From Xylanimonas ulmi (GTDB lineage: Bacteria > Actinomycetota > Actinomycetes > Actinomycetales > Cellulomonadaceae), in contig NZ_SGWX01000001.1 of the NCBI RefSeq assembly GCF_004216535.1, positions 2,418,001 through 2,482,000 on the forward strand: a stretch of 64,000 nt of DNA. The letters run 5' to 3'. The notes below the pieces were generated by a model. It did not search any database and was not told where the DNA came from. It saw only the letters and a program-made list of their open reading frames with translations. Shown here one piece after another: positions 51,055 through 60,940 of the stretch (positions within the stretch are counted from its first letter, which is position 1; each line of letters begins with the position of its first letter). The position numbers and the translations under genes were made by a program.

Positions 51055-52317
51055 ATGCCCGTGAACCGGGTCCTCGACGTGGTCGCCCCGCGTCGGCTCG
51101 GGCGGCCCTACCGCTGGCTGTTGGGCGCCGCGTGGACCAGCAACCTGGGCGACGGCGTCGCGCTCGCCGCGGGGCCGCTGCTGGTGGCCTCGCAGACGAG
51201 CTCGGCCATGCTGGTCGCCCTGGCCGCGCTGCTGCAGCGCCTGCCGTGGCTCGTGTTCGGCCTGTGGGCAGGGGCGATCGCCGACCGGCTCGACCGCCGC
51301 CGCGTCGTCATGGTCGCCAACGTGCTGCGCGCGATCGTCGTCGCGCTGCTGTGCGTGGCGATCGCGACCGGCGAGGTGAGCATCGGCGTCGTGCTGGCGA
51401 CCATGTTCCTGTACGGGGTGGCGGAGGTCTTCGCCGACACCACCGCGCAGACCCTGCTGCCCGCGCTGGTGCCGCGCCCGCACCTGTCGGTGGGCACCCA
51501 CCGCCTCCAGGCCGCGTTCCTGACGTGCAACCAGCTCGTCGGCCCGCCCGTCGGGGCGTTCCTGTTCGCGCTCGGCGCCGTGCTGCCGTTCATGGCCCAG
51601 GTCGTGTGCGCACTTCTCGCCGTGGTGCTCGTCTCACGCATCGCGGCCTCGCCCGCGCCCGACGGCGCCCCCGGGCTCGCCGTGCCGCGCGACGGCGAGC
51701 GCACCCACGTGCGCCGCGACATCGCCGAGGGGTTGCGCTGGATCGCCGGGAACGCCGCGGTGCGCACGCTCGCGCTGGTGATCCTGGTGTTCAACGTGAC
51801 GTGGGCGGCCGCCTGGTCGGTGCTCGTGCTGTGGTCGCGCGACCACCTGGGCATGAGCGAGGTGGGCTTCGGCCTGCTCACGACGGCGTCGGCGGTGGGC
51901 GGGCTGATCGGCACCGCGCTGTACTCGCGCATCGAGCGGCGGTTCTCCCTCGCCACCGTCATGCGCGCGTGCCTGCTGCTGGAGGTGGCCACGCACCTGG
52001 CGCTCGCGCTGACCACGGCGGGGTGGCTGGCGATCGTGATCATGCTGGAGTTCGGCGCGTACGCGTTCGTGTGGGGCACGGTCTCGACGACGGTGCGCCA
52101 GCGCGCGGTGCCGCAGCGCTTCCAGGGGCGCGTCGGGTCGGTCTACATGGTGTGCGTGTTCGGCGGCCTGGTGGCCGGGCAGGGGCTGGGCGGGCTCATC
52201 GCCGAGCGCTGGGGACTGACCGCGCCGTTCTGGTTCGCGTTCGCGGGCGCGGGGGTGACGCTCGCGCTCGTGTGGCGCCAGCTCGCGCACATCGCCCACG
52301 CCGACGCCGCGGGCTGA
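51055..52317 (+). CDS. MFS transporter (EntS-like exporter)
   Basis: The 420-residue protein has about 12 helices of the major facilitator superfamily, with WTSNLGDGVALAAGPLLVAS at helix 1 and the loop 2-3 motif GAIADRLDRRRVVM. WALWSR-type motifs are replaced by LWSRDHLGMSEVGFGLLTTA in the second half. This is the EntS/MFS_3 group, which exports siderophores or drugs. The ATG at 51055 is the first codon after the palindromic operator. The substrate is unknown; control by an external TetR-like repressor is inferred from the operator. Confidence 0.9.
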   Translation: MPVNRVLDVVAPRRLGRPYRWLLGAAWTSNLGDGVALAAGPLLVASQTSSAMLVALAALLQRLPWLVFGLWAGAIADRLDRRRVVMVANVLRAIVVALLCVAIATGEVSIGVVLATMFLYGVAEVFADTTAQTLLPALVPRPHLSVGTHRLQAAFLTCNQLVGPPVGAFLFALGAVLPFMAQVVCALLAVVLVSRIAASPAPDGAPGLAVPRDGERTHVRRDIAEGLRWIAGNAAVRTLALVILVFNVTWAAAWSVLVLWSRDHLGMSEVGFGLLTTASAVGGLIGTALYSRIERRFSLATVMRACLLLEVATHLALALTTAGWLAIVIMLEFGAYAFVWGTVSTTVRQRAVPQRFQGRVGSVYMVCVFGGLVAGQGLGGLIAERWGLTAPFWFAFAGAGVTLALVWRQLAHIAHADAAG

Positions 52318-52485
52318 GCCCCGACGCGATGATGGGCGCCGACGTCGCGGGCTGAGCGCCCACATCGAGGCCCGCGCGGGCTGGGCGGGCTGACACGGGC
52401 GCCGCCCGCCTACGACCAGGGTCGGACGCAGCAATCCCACCGCGGGGCGATGTGGGGCGCGGTGTCCCGCTGCCAGCCTGGGGGC

Positions 52486-53220
52486 ATGACACCGATCCTC
52501 GCCGCCCGCGGCCTGACCATGGTCTATCCGGGCTCCGCCACCCCCGCCCTCGACGGCGTCGACCTCGACGTGCTGCCCGGCGAGTCTGTCGCCGTCATGG
52601 GCGCCTCCGGCTCGGGCAAGACGACGCTGCTGCACGTGCTCGCCGGCATCCTGCGCCCGACGTCGGGCGCGGTCACACTCACGACGGCGTCCGGGCCCGT
52701 TGCCGTGCACGAGCTCGACGACGCCGGACGCTCGCGGCTGCGACGCGAGGCGCTGGGCTTCGTGTTCCAGCAGGGGCTGCTGCTCGACGAGCTGTCCGCG
52801 CTGGAGAACGTCGCCGTGGCGCGCATGCTCACCGGCGTGCCACGCGCACAGGCCGAGTTCGAGGCCGCGCGATGGCTTGAGGCGCTGGGGCTCGTCGGGC
52901 TCGAGCGCCGGCGGCTCGGCGCACTGTCGGGCGGGCAGGCGCAGCGCGTCGCGATCGCCCGCGCGCAGATCACCGGCGCGAGGCTGCTGTTCGCCGACGA
53001 GCCCACGGGCGCGCTCGACTCACGCACCGGCGCCGAGGTGCTCGACCTGCTGCTGGGGGCCGTCGCGCAGGGGCGCACGCTCGTCGTCGTCACGCACGAC
53101 GGCCAGGTCGCGGCGCGCTGCGACCGCGTCGTCGAACTGCGCGACGGGCGCGTGGTGGCGGACTCGAGCCGGGCGGACGCGGGCGGCACTGGTCCCGCCC
53201 GGCAGGGGTTCCTCTCGTGA
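52486..53220 (+). CDS. ABC transporter ATPase, FtsX-permease partner
   Basis: The 244-residue ATPase has Walker A GASGSGKTT, Q-loop FVFQQGLLLDELSALENV, signature LSGGQAQR, Walker B LLFADEPTGALD and H-loop VTHD. It belongs to the same MacB/LolD/BceA class as the ATPase at 4330 but is a separate copy. The ATG at 52486 follows a GGGGGC stretch. Its stop overlaps the permease start by 4 bp (GTGA at 53217). Confidence 0.92.
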   Translation: MTPILAARGLTMVYPGSATPALDGVDLDVLPGESVAVMGASGSGKTTLLHVLAGILRPTSGAVTLTTASGPVAVHELDDAGRSRLRREALGFVFQQGLLLDELSALENVAVARMLTGVPRAQAEFEAARWLEALGLVGLERRRLGALSGGQAQRVAIARAQITGARLLFADEPTGALDSRTGAEVLDLLLGAVAQGRTLVVVTHDGQVAARCDRVVELRDGRVVADSSRADAGGTGPARQGFLS

Positions 53221-54593
53221 GCGCCGCCACCACCACGGCCCCCCTCGCTCTGTCGCTGCGCACGACGCTCGCCCTGGCGCGCCTGTTCGCGCGGCGGCGC
53301 GACGGCGACCGACTCGCGGCCGCGCTCCCCCTCGCCTCCTTCGCGCTGGTCACCGCCCTGTTGCTGGTCGTGCTGGGTGGCGCGCAGGCGTTCTTCCGGA
53401 TGGACGGGCCCAACGCGGGCGGTTACGTGGCGCTCGCCGTGATCGCGCTGTCGTTGCTCGTGGCGCCGCTGCTCACGCTCGGGGCGGCGGCCGCCCGGCT
53501 GTCGGCGCGGCGGCGCGACGACCGGCTCTCCTCGCTGCGTCTGCTGGGCGCGACGCGCCGCACCGTCACGGCGCTGACGGTCATCGAGGCGGCGTCCGTG
53601 GCGCTGGCGGGGGCGGTCGCCGGGACCGTCGTGTACGCGGGGCTCGCCCCGCTCGTCGGTCTGCTGCGCTTCGCCGGCGAGCCGCTCGGCGCGCAGATGT
53701 GGCTGCCCTGGTTCTGGCTGCCGGCGGTGTGGCTCGGCGTCGCGCTGGTCGCCGCAGGGTCCGCGGCGATCGGGCTGCGCGGCGTCGTCGTCACCCCGCT
53801 CGGGGTGCGCACCCGGCAGCGGCCGGGGACGGCGCGCGGGCGCCGCGCGATCGTGGCCGCCGTCGTCGTGCTGGGCGCCGCGTGCACGACGACGGGGCTG
53901 GGCACGCTCGGCGAGTACGGCGGGTTCGCCGCGGTCGTGGCGGGCATCGCCGGGGCGTTCGCGTGCGGGCTGCTCGCGCTTGACGCCGTCGGCCCCTGGT
54001 ACGTGCGGGTGCGCGCGCGGCGTCTGCACCGGCACGCGCGCGACGTGCCGCGGCTGCTCGCGGCCCGCATCGTGCTCGAAGACCCCAAGGCCGCGTGGCG
54101 GCAGGTGGCCGGGATCTCGGTGACCACGTTCGTCGGCGTCGTCGCGGGCGCCGGGCTCGCGCTGGCCCAGGGCAGCGCCAGCTCGCGCGAGGACGCCTGG
54201 CTGCTCGCGGACATCCGCACCGGCGTCGTCGTGACGCTCGTGGTCTCGTTCCTCATGGCGGCCTGCACCGTGGCGATCAACCAGGCCGCCGCGACGCTCG
54301 ACCGAGCGCGGGTGGCCGTCTCGCTCGACCGGCTCGGGGTGCCGCGCACGCTGCTCGCGCAGGCCGCGCGCCGGTCGGTGATGTCGGTGCTGTGGACCGT
54401 CGTGGTCGGCTCGGCGGCCGTCTCAGCGGTGCTGCTGCTGCCCATCGTGGGCGCCGCGGTCCTCACCCAACCCCTGGCGGTGGCGGTCATGGTCGCGGTG
54501 TTCGCGGCGGGGTTCGCCCTGGTGCGAGCCGGGGCGTCGGTGGCGGCGCGGCTGACGCCGGGGATTCTCGCCCGACCCGAACGGGCGCTGTGA
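53217..54593 (+). CDS. FtsX-domain ABC transporter permease
   Basis: The 458-residue permease has about eight hydrophobic segments in two halves. One FtsX domain lies in the first half (RRRDDRLSSLRLLGATRRTVTAL) and a related one at about 270-440 (ARVAVSLDRLGVPRTLLAQA). It lacks the large MacB-like outer domain of the permease at 5030. With the ATPase gene upstream it makes a complete transporter, perhaps for peptide antibiotics or lipids. The GTG start is translationally coupled to the ATPase gene. Confidence 0.88.
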   Translation: MSAATTTAPLALSLRTTLALARLFARRRDGDRLAAALPLASFALVTALLLVVLGGAQAFFRMDGPNAGGYVALAVIALSLLVAPLLTLGAAAARLSARRRDDRLSSLRLLGATRRTVTALTVIEAASVALAGAVAGTVVYAGLAPLVGLLRFAGEPLGAQMWLPWFWLPAVWLGVALVAAGSAAIGLRGVVVTPLGVRTRQRPGTARGRRAIVAAVVVLGAACTTTGLGTLGEYGGFAAVVAGIAGAFACGLLALDAVGPWYVRVRARRLHRHARDVPRLLAARIVLEDPKAAWRQVAGISVTTFVGVVAGAGLALAQGSASSREDAWLLADIRTGVVVTLVVSFLMAACTVAINQAAATLDRARVAVSLDRLGVPRTLLAQAARRSVMSVLWTVVVGSAAVSAVLLLPIVGAAVLTQPLAVAVMVAVFAAGFALVRAGASVAARLTPGILARPERAL

Positions 54594-55077
54594 GTGGGCG
54601 CCCGCAGGGGCGACCCGAGCCTGGGCGGTGGCGGCGTCGTGTGGGCGCGGACCCCAGTGACCGCCACACTCTGCCGTCGATCCGAGGACCGACGTGCCTG
54701 CACACCGCCCAGGCCGGCTTAGACGCTCACCGGCCCGCCCCCTGCGCGGGGCCGACGAGCAATCCCGGAGTCCCCCTCGCCCCGCCTTGCCGAATTGCTC
54801 CGGCTCCTCGGTCCGAGGGAATCTCGCTGCACTGATCATCTGGCGCTCGAAGAATCATCCGGGCCGGATCGATCGACTTTTCACCTTCCCTTTCACCCCT
54901 CGACGCGGGCCGCACCCAAAAAAACGTGATCGCAAACGCTTTCAACTCGGACAACACCATTCCGCGTGGTGGGCGAGGGCACTCGGTTGTACGTTCCTCA
55001 TGGCCCGACTCCTGATTGCCGCACAACGATGTGTCAAATGATCGCCAGGGTTGGATCCGGAAAGAGGTGACCTGTTC
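54594..55077. other. Long intergenic region with lower GC, upstream of the LuxR gene
   Basis: No gene is recognisable. From about 54830 to 55060 the sequence is clearly richer in A and T than its surroundings (for example CACCCAAAAAAACGTGATCG and TTCAACTCGG). This suggests a promoter or leader region for the LuxR gene, or an acquired segment. Confidence 0.45.
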
Positions 55078-56601
55078 GTGCCATACCTTCAGAGAACCGA
55101 CCCGCTGAGTGAAGGCGCCCCATCCATCCACCCACAAGCGCCCGACCCACCGCGCCGGTCTGGTCTCGACGAGGCCGTGGGCGCCGTCCTGTCGTCCTCG
55201 CTTCCTGGGGCAGCGCGACCGCCCCGCGCGGCGATCGACGCCGTGCTCGGCGCGCGCGGCGGCGCCGTGCAGTGGCAGACGCAAGCCGCTCGCGCGCTGT
55301 ACAAGGCCGCGCGCGTGCGCGCCCTGCTGCTGACCGGTCGCGCGGACGAGGCGGGCGCGCTCGCCGACCGCGAGGCGCTCGCCGCGGTGTCCACCATCAC
55401 CGGCGTGTGCGCTCCCGCGGCGCGCGCCCTGGCCTTCGCCGCGATCGCCGAGGCGTACCTGCTGACGGGCAGGCTGCGCGACGCCGTCGCGTGCGCCGGG
55501 CAGGTCGCCGATTACGCGGCCGGCGCCGACGACGACCGCGTCCTGTTCACCGGGCACGCGCTGCTCGCCGCCGCGTTCACCATGAACGGCGAGGTCGCCG
55601 TCGGCGTGGACCAGCTGGCCTCGGCGAGGCGACTGGTCACCGCCCACGGCTGGCAGGTGACCTCATGGGCGCTGACGGTCACCACGGTCCTGACGGCGCT
55701 GCGCCGCGGAGACGTCGGCGAGATCGAGGACGCGGTGTGCGCGTTCGAGCGCTCGGCCTGGGACCCCGTCCAACAGACCATCCACACCCTGTGCCGCTGC
55801 CACCTGTACGGCGCCCGGGGCGAGTACGAGCGGGCCGTCTCGACGGCGCAGTCGCTCGTCCACGGCGCCGCGGGGTCGGTCGCGCCGTCGTTCCTGGTCG
55901 ACCACCTGGTCGCCGCGCAGGCACTGGCGCTGCTGCAGCTCGGCGATCCAGCGTCGGTGCTCAGCGTCGTGGGCGAGCGCGCCTCCGCCCCGGACCACCC
56001 CGTGTGCCTGGAGGCGCTGGCCGCCACCGCGCATCTCCAACTCACCGAGCCGCGCAAGGCGCTGCGGGTCACCGACCGCTGCGTGCACCGCAACCCGCAC
56101 CACAGCCCCGCGAGCCTGGCCTCGGTGCACGTGCGCCGGGCCGTGGCCTACGGGCGCCTGCGCCAGACCGAGCACGCCGACGCCGAGTTCTCGCGTGCGA
56201 CCCACCTCGCGGTCGAGCTCGGCGCCGTGAGTCCGGCGCTGGGCCTCGACCTGGGCGAGCTCGCCGCGCTGCACCAGCGTCTGCGGCGGCGCGAGCCCGA
56301 GTTCGCGCGCCACCTCGCGGCGCTGCTGCCCGCGAACGTGTCCCGCACGGCGCCCAAGCCGCTCGCGTTCCGCCCGCCGAACCTGACCAAGCGCGAGGCG
56401 CTGCTCGCGAGCTGGCTGCGCACCGAGTGCACGCTCGTCGACATCGCCAAGGCGTTGCATGTCTCGCCCAACACCATCAAGACGCAGGCCCGGTCGCTGT
56501 ACCGCAAGCTCGGGGTCGGCTCGCGCGAGGAGGCGGTCGACCTGCTCACGCAGACGGGGCTGTACCCGGCGCCCGAGGGCGTCTGCGAGGGCGAGGGGTG
56601 A
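55078..56601 (+). CDS. LuxR-family transcriptional regulator with helical-repeat sensor region
   Basis: The 507-residue protein has a C-terminal LuxR HTH (about 435-490) with LTKREALLASWLRTECTLVD and LHVSPNTIKTQARSLYRKLG. The roughly 400 residues before it are Ala/Leu-rich helical hairpins like the TPR-type part of MalT/LAL regulators, but there is no P-loop ATPase. The start is placed at the GTG at 55078, behind GAGGTGA; a TTG at 55051 is possible. It has no partner kinase and stands alone between an exporter operon and a tRNA. The signal is unknown. Confidence 0.85.
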   Translation: MPYLQRTDPLSEGAPSIHPQAPDPPRRSGLDEAVGAVLSSSLPGAARPPRAAIDAVLGARGGAVQWQTQAARALYKAARVRALLLTGRADEAGALADREALAAVSTITGVCAPAARALAFAAIAEAYLLTGRLRDAVACAGQVADYAAGADDDRVLFTGHALLAAAFTMNGEVAVGVDQLASARRLVTAHGWQVTSWALTVTTVLTALRRGDVGEIEDAVCAFERSAWDPVQQTIHTLCRCHLYGARGEYERAVSTAQSLVHGAAGSVAPSFLVDHLVAAQALALLQLGDPASVLSVVGERASAPDHPVCLEALAATAHLQLTEPRKALRVTDRCVHRNPHHSPASLASVHVRRAVAYGRLRQTEHADAEFSRATHLAVELGAVSPALGLDLGELAALHQRLRRREPEFARHLAALLPANVSRTAPKPLAFRPPNLTKREALLASWLRTECTLVDIAKALHVSPNTIKTQARSLYRKLGVGSREEAVDLLTQTGLYPAPEGVCEGEG

Positions 56602-56608
56602 TCTCGGG

Positions 56609-56681
56609 TGCCCGCGGGCGGACTCGAACCGCCGACCCTTCGTTTAGGAGACGAATGCTCTATCCACTGAGCTACGCAGGC
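56609..56681 (-). tRNA. tRNA-Arg, anticodon CCT
   Basis: The minus strand folds as a 73-nt cloverleaf. Acceptor GCCTGCG pairs with CGCGGGC (one G-T pair), with discriminator A. The D arm holds AGCTCAGTGGATAGAGC, the anticodon stem TTCGT/ACGAA encloses the loop CTCCTAA (anticodon CCT), and the T arm is GGCGG-TTCGAGT-CCGCC. CCA is not encoded. It reads the rare AGG codon. Confidence 0.95.
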
Positions 56682-56765
56682 CTGCCGCCGTCGGCGGCGT
56701 GACGCCAACTCCCCGGCGTCCGGACAAGCCTACCGGCCCGCCGCGACCGCCCTCACCTCGCTGGC

Positions 56766-57956
56766 TCAGACCCAGTCCGCCGGAGCCGCCAGCACGCCGC
56801 GCAGCACCTCGCGCGCCCCACCCGCCATGGCGGCGTAGGGCCCGGCGGCGGCGCCGCGCACCGTCACGGGCGCGAAGGGCGCCGAGAGCACGCGGTCGTT
56901 GAGCACGTCGGTGACCTCCTGGCGCAGCCACGGCAGCAGTGTCGTGTAGGCGCCGCCGAGCACGATGGTGCCGACGTCGACGAGGTTCACGAAGTCGGCG
57001 AGGGCTGATCCGAGCGCGAGCGCCGCGCGCCGCGCGGCCTTCTCGGCGGCCTCGTCGCGGGTGTGCAGCGCGTGCACGAGGGTCTCGAGCGGGGCGTCGG
57101 CGGCCAGGCCGGCGGCGCGCATGACGGCGTCCTTGCCGGCGTACTGCTCCAGACAGCCGAAGGCGCCGCAGCCGCAGCGCGGTCCGGCGGGATCGACGAC
57201 GACGTGCCCGATCTCGCCGTTCCAGCCGCGCTCGCCGAGGAAGAGCTCGCGGTTGACGATGATCGCGGCGCCGATGCCGACGTCGGCCGAGACGTACAGG
57301 AACGAGGGGGCGACGTCGCCGTTGAGCTCGGCGAGCCCGGCGAGCTTGGCCTCGTTGGCGACCTCGACGTGCAGCCCGTCGAGGCCGAGCGGCGCGATGG
57401 GCTCGAGCGAGGACCAGCCGAGGTTGGGCGCGACCTGGAGCACGCCGGCGCGGGTGTCGACGAGGCCGGGCAGGGCCAGGCGCGCCCCGGCGACGCGCAT
57501 GCCGTCCTCCACACACACGTCGATGAGCTCGCGTGCGAGCTTGCCGACGCGCGGCAGGATCTCGGCCGGATTGCTGTCGTGAAATGATCCTGGCTCGACT
57601 CGCTCATCGACGATGTCGCCTGTGAGGTCCATCACACTCACGCCGAGGTAGTCGACGTTGACCTCCAGGCCGACGCCTACGACAGATCGCGCCGCCGGGA
57701 CGAGCGGAACTGCCGGCCGTCCCGCCCGCTGAGCGGAGATCGGCGCCAGCTCAGCGAGCAAACCGCCCGCCACCAGCCGATCTACGAGCGTGGACACGGT
57801 GGCTCGCGCCAGTCCGGTGGACGCGGCGACATCGGCGCGCGACAGTGGATCCGGCGAATCAAATACCGCCCGGGCGACCAGTTCCAGGTTGCGCTCACGC
57901 AACGTGTGCTGGCGGGCGGCTGACCCGAGAGACGTCGTCTGCGAATCGGCTGGCAC
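56766..57956 (-). CDS. xylR: ROK-family xylose-operon repressor (XylR/NagC type)
   Basis: The 396-residue protein has an N-terminal winged HTH (LSRADVAASTGLARATVSTL) and a ROK sugar-kinase-like domain. The ROK zinc motif CGCGAFGCLEQYAG and GEIGHVVVDPAG are present. The GTG at 57956 precedes the conserved ARQHTLRERNLELVARAVFD. It is divergent from xylA with a TAGTT-N9-AACTA palindrome in between, so it should repress xylA/xylB and probably itself until xylose binds. Assignment to xylose is from context. Confidence 0.88.
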   Translation of the reverse strand: MPADSQTTSLGSAARQHTLRERNLELVARAVFDSPDPLSRADVAASTGLARATVSTLVDRLVAGGLLAELAPISAQRAGRPAVPLVPAARSVVGVGLEVNVDYLGVSVMDLTGDIVDERVEPGSFHDSNPAEILPRVGKLARELIDVCVEDGMRVAGARLALPGLVDTRAGVLQVAPNLGWSSLEPIAPLGLDGLHVEVANEAKLAGLAELNGDVAPSFLYVSADVGIGAAIIVNRELFLGERGWNGEIGHVVVDPAGPRCGCGAFGCLEQYAGKDAVMRAAGLAADAPLETLVHALHTRDEAAEKAARRAALALGSALADFVNLVDVGTIVLGGAYTTLLPWLRQEVTDVLNDRVLSAPFAPVTVRGAAAGPYAAMAGGAREVLRGVLAAPADWV

Positions 57957-57984
57957 GCCTTGACTGTAGCGGAGCGCCACGCAA

Positions 57985-58003
57985 TAGTTCAGCCGTACAA
58001 CTA
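57985..58003. promoter_or_regulatory. XylR operator
   Basis: TAGTT-N9-AACTA is an inverted repeat whose outer parts resemble the TTAGTTTG...CAAACTAA ends of Bacillus xylO. It lies 46 bp upstream of xylA and 28 bp from the xylR start. Confidence 0.6.
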
Positions 58004-58049
58004 ATGCCGTGCGGGGTTGCTGCGCGGCTCGACGAGGAGAAGACAACCC

Positions 58050-59204
58050 GTGAGCGACATCAAGTACTCCTTCGGCCTGTGGACCACCGGCTGGCAGGGC
58101 GTCGACCCGTTCGGTGACGCGACCCGCCCGCACCTCGACCCGGCCGAGAACATCCGCAAGCTCGCCGAGACCGGCGCGCACGCCTTCACGTTCCACGACA
58201 ACGACGTGTGGCCGATCGACGCCACCGAGGCCCAGCGTCAGGCCGCCATCGACTCGGTCAAGGCCGCGTCGGAGGAGACCGGCCTGGTCTGCGAGATGGT
58301 CACGACCAACACGTTCTCGCACCCGGTCTTCAAGGCCGGCTCGTTCACCTCGAACGACCGCTCGATCCGCCGCTACGGCCTGCGCAAGGTCCTCAAGCAG
58401 GTTGACCTGGGCGCCGAGCTCGGTGCGACCACCTTCGTCATGTGGGGTGGCCGTGAGGGCGTCGAGTACGCCAACTCCAAGGACCTGGGCACCGCGCACG
58501 CGCGCTACGCCGAGGGCATCGACACCGTCGCCGCGTACATCAAGTCGAAGGGCTACGACATGCGCGTCGCCCTCGAGCCGAAGCCGAACGAGCCCCGCGG
58601 CGACATCTTCCTGCCGACGATCGGCCACGCCATCGCGCTGATCAACACGCTCGACAACGGCGACATCGTCGGCGTGAACCCGGAGACGGGCCACGAGCAG
58701 ATGGCCGGCCTGGACTACACCCACGGCCTCGCCCTCGCCCTGTACGTCAACAAGCTGTTCCACATCGACCTCAACGGTCAGAACGGCCCGAAGTACGACC
58801 AGGACCTGGTGTTCGGCCACGGCAACCTGCTTTCGGCCTTCTTCACGGTCGACCTGCTCGAGAACGGCTCGCCGAACGGCACGATCGCCCCCTACCAGGG
58901 CTACCGCCACTTCGACTACAAGCCCTCGCGCACCGAGTACATCGACGGCATCTGGGAGTCGGCCGCGGCGAACATTAAGACCTACGAGCTGCTCGCCGCC
59001 GCGTCGAAGGCCTACCGCGCCGACGCCGAGGTCCAGGCCGCGTTCGAGAAGGCCGGCGTGCTGGACGCCTCGACGACCCTCGCCGCCGGTGAGTCGTTCG
59101 AGTCGTTCCTCGCGGAGCCCGACGAGGACATCGCCTCGCTCGGCAAGCGCCACGAGGGCCTGGTGCACCTGCACCAGCTCGCCCTCAACCACATCCTCGG
59201 CTGA
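58050..59204 (+). CDS. xylA: Xylose isomerase
   Basis: The 384-residue enzyme is a class I xylose isomerase, which converts D-xylose to D-xylulose in the cytoplasm. Visible active-site parts are H49 and D52 in [10 protein letters not shown], the metal-binding glutamates in [12 protein letters not shown] and [10 protein letters not shown], the aspartates in [16 protein letters not shown], and GYRHFDYKP. The GTG at 58050 has GAGGAGA upstream and gives the expected length. A strong hairpin terminator follows at 59229, so read-through to xylB may be limited. Confidence 0.97.
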   Translation: MSDIKYSFGLWTTGWQGVDPFGDATRPHLDPAENIRKLAETGAHAFTFHDNDVWPIDATEAQRQAAIDSVKAASEETGLVCEMVTTNTFSHPVFKAGSFTSNDRSIRRYGLRKVLKQVDLGAELGATTFVMWGGREGVEYANSKDLGTAHARYAEGIDTVAAYIKSKGYDMRVALEPKPNEPRGDIFLPTIGHAIALINTLDNGDIVGVNPETGHEQMAGLDYTHGLALALYVNKLFHIDLNGQNGPKYDQDLVFGHGNLLSAFFTVDLLENGSPNGTIAPYQGYRHFDYKPSRTEYIDGIWESAAANIKTYELLAAASKAYRADAEVQAAFEKAGVLDASTTLAAGESFESFLAEPDEDIASLGKRHEGLVHLHQLALNHILG

Positions 59205-59228
59205 CCCCCCCTCGGGTCACCCACCCCA

Positions 59229-59264
59229 GGCGAGCCCCGTCACCCCCAGGTGACGGGGCTCGCC
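59229..59264 (+). terminator. Terminator after xylA
   Basis: A perfect 16-bp stem (GGCGAGCCCCGTCACC with its complement, loop CCCA) starts 24 bp after the xylA stop. It lacks a long U-run, as is usual in GC-rich actinobacteria. Confidence 0.8.
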
Positions 59265-59389
59265 CCCCATACCCCCCCCGTTTCCCCCGTCGAGGTACCG
59301 GTCCTCCGGCGAAATACCGTCCCTCGGTCACCGTGGACGACGTCGGTGACCGGATTCCGGTACCTCGGCGTTCGTTCTTTGGAGTTCTT

Positions 59390-60874
59390 GTGGCACTGGT
59401 TGCTGGGGTGGACTCGTCCACCCAGTCTTGCAAGGTTGTGGTTCGTGACAGTGACACCGGTGTGCTGGTGCGTAGTGGGGCGGCGAAGCATCCGGACGGG
59501 ACGTCCGTCGATCCGCGGCACTGGTGGACGGCGTTCCGCGAGGCCGCGGAGAAGGCGGGCGGGCTCGCCGGTGTCGCCGCGCTGGCCGTCGGCGGCCAGC
59601 AGCACGGCATGGTCGCCCTCGACGCGCAGGGCAACGTCGTGCGCGACGCCCTGCTGTGGAACGACACCCGCTCGGCACAGGCCGCCGAGGACCTCATCGT
59701 CGAGCTCGGCGACGGCGACCGCGCCGCGGGCGCGCAGGCCTGGGCCGACGCCGTCGGCTCCGTGCTGGTCGCCAGCCTCACCATCACCAAGCTGCGCTGG
59801 CTGCGCGACGCCGAGCCCGAGAACGCCGCCAAGGTCGCCGCCGTCGCGCTCCCCCACGACTGGCTGAGCTGGCGCATCGCCGGCTACGGCCCCGCCGGCG
59901 ACCCGACCGCGCCGCTCGGCCCGCAGCTCGACAAGCTCTTCACCGACAAGTCCGACGCGTCGGGCACCGGCTACTACGACGCCGAGGCCGACGGCGGCGC
60001 GGGCGCCTACCGCCGCGATCTGCTGAGGCTCGCGTTCGGCCGCGACGACATCGTGCTGCCGCGCGTCATCGGCCCGACCGAGTCGGGCGCGCTCGCACAC
60101 CCGTCGGTAGCGGGCACGGGCGCCACGCTCATCGGCCCCGGCGCGGGCGACAACGCGGGCGCCGCGATCGGCCTGGGCATGGCGCCCGGCGACATCGCGA
60201 TCTCGATCGGCACCTCGGGCGTCGTCTCAGCCGTCGCGCCCCGGCGCACCGCCGACGGGTCGGGCGCCATCAACGGGTTCGCCGACTGCACCGGCAACGC
60301 GCTCATGCTCGCCGTCACGCTCAACGCCGCCCAGGTGCTCGACGCCGCGCGCGCGATCCTCGACGCCGACTTCACCCAGCTCGCGGACCTCGCGCTCGCA
60401 GCCCCGGCCGGGTCCGACGGCCTCGTGCTGGTGCCCTACCTGCAGGGCGAGCGCACGCCCAACCGCCCCAACGCCTCGGGCACGCTGCACGGCATCCGCC
60501 TGAAGAACCAGACGCGCGCGCACATCGCCCGCGCCTACATCGAGGGCATGCTGTGCGGCCTGGCCGACGGCCTCGACGCGCTGCGCGCCCTCGACGTGCC
60601 GGTCGAGCGGGTCATGCTCATCGGCGGCGCGGCCCAGTCGCCCGCCGTGCAACAGATCGCCCCGCAGATCTTCGGCCTGCCGATCTCCATCCCGGCGCCC
60701 GGTGAGTACGTGGCCGACGGCGCGGCCCGCCAGGCCGCGTGGGTGCTCGCGTCGTCGGAGGCCGGGGCCCCGGTCGACGCGCCGGCGTGGTCGACGGAGA
60801 TGACGACGACGCTGCCAGCCAACCCGGTGCCGGTGGTCCGCGAGCAGTACGCGGCGGTGCGCGACCTCGTGTGA
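59390..60874 (+). CDS. xylB: Xylulokinase
   Basis: The 494-residue FGGY kinase phosphorylates D-xylulose to xylulose 5-phosphate. The phosphate loop is [12 protein letters not shown] at the N-terminus, GGQQHGMV is the substrate motif, the catalytic base is D189 in [13 protein letters not shown], and [13 protein letters not shown] and [20 protein letters not shown] form the ATP site. The GTG at 59390 has GGAG five bases upstream and matches homologue starts. It lies 185 bp after xylA, behind a terminator hairpin, so it may have its own promoter. Confidence 0.96.
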   Translation: MALVAGVDSSTQSCKVVVRDSDTGVLVRSGAAKHPDGTSVDPRHWWTAFREAAEKAGGLAGVAALAVGGQQHGMVALDAQGNVVRDALLWNDTRSAQAAEDLIVELGDGDRAAGAQAWADAVGSVLVASLTITKLRWLRDAEPENAAKVAAVALPHDWLSWRIAGYGPAGDPTAPLGPQLDKLFTDKSDASGTGYYDAEADGGAGAYRRDLLRLAFGRDDIVLPRVIGPTESGALAHPSVAGTGATLIGPGAGDNAGAAIGLGMAPGDIAISIGTSGVVSAVAPRRTADGSGAINGFADCTGNALMLAVTLNAAQVLDAARAILDADFTQLADLALAAPAGSDGLVLVPYLQGERTPNRPNASGTLHGIRLKNQTRAHIARAYIEGMLCGLADGLDALRALDVPVERVMLIGGAAQSPAVQQIAPQIFGLPISIPAPGEYVADGAARQAAWVLASSEAGAPVDAPAWSTEMTTTLPANPVPVVREQYAAVRDLV

Positions 60875-60883
60875 CGCGCAACT

Positions 60884-60940
60884 GTGGTTTCGACGGGCTC
60901 AACCGCCGCCACCCCGGGTGGTTGAGCCCGTCGAAACCAC
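60884..60940. repeat. Intergenic inverted repeat (GTTTCGACGGGCTCAACC type), likely terminator
   Basis: A perfect 21-bp stem (60884-60904 with 60920-60940, loop 15 nt) starts just after the xylB stop. Inverted repeats with the GTTTCGAC-GGCTCAACC core are a dispersed repeat type in Micrococcales genomes. This copy probably also terminates xylB transcription. A weaker, partial GTCGAAACTCC copy follows at about 60962. Confidence 0.75.

Noticed and set aside
50743-51501. N-terminal extension of the DUF4011 frame up to 51501
   Set aside because: It is antisense to the MFS gene and runs through the palindrome and hairpin; the sequence is low-complexity Arg/Gln/His. DUF4011 homology begins close to the chosen start.
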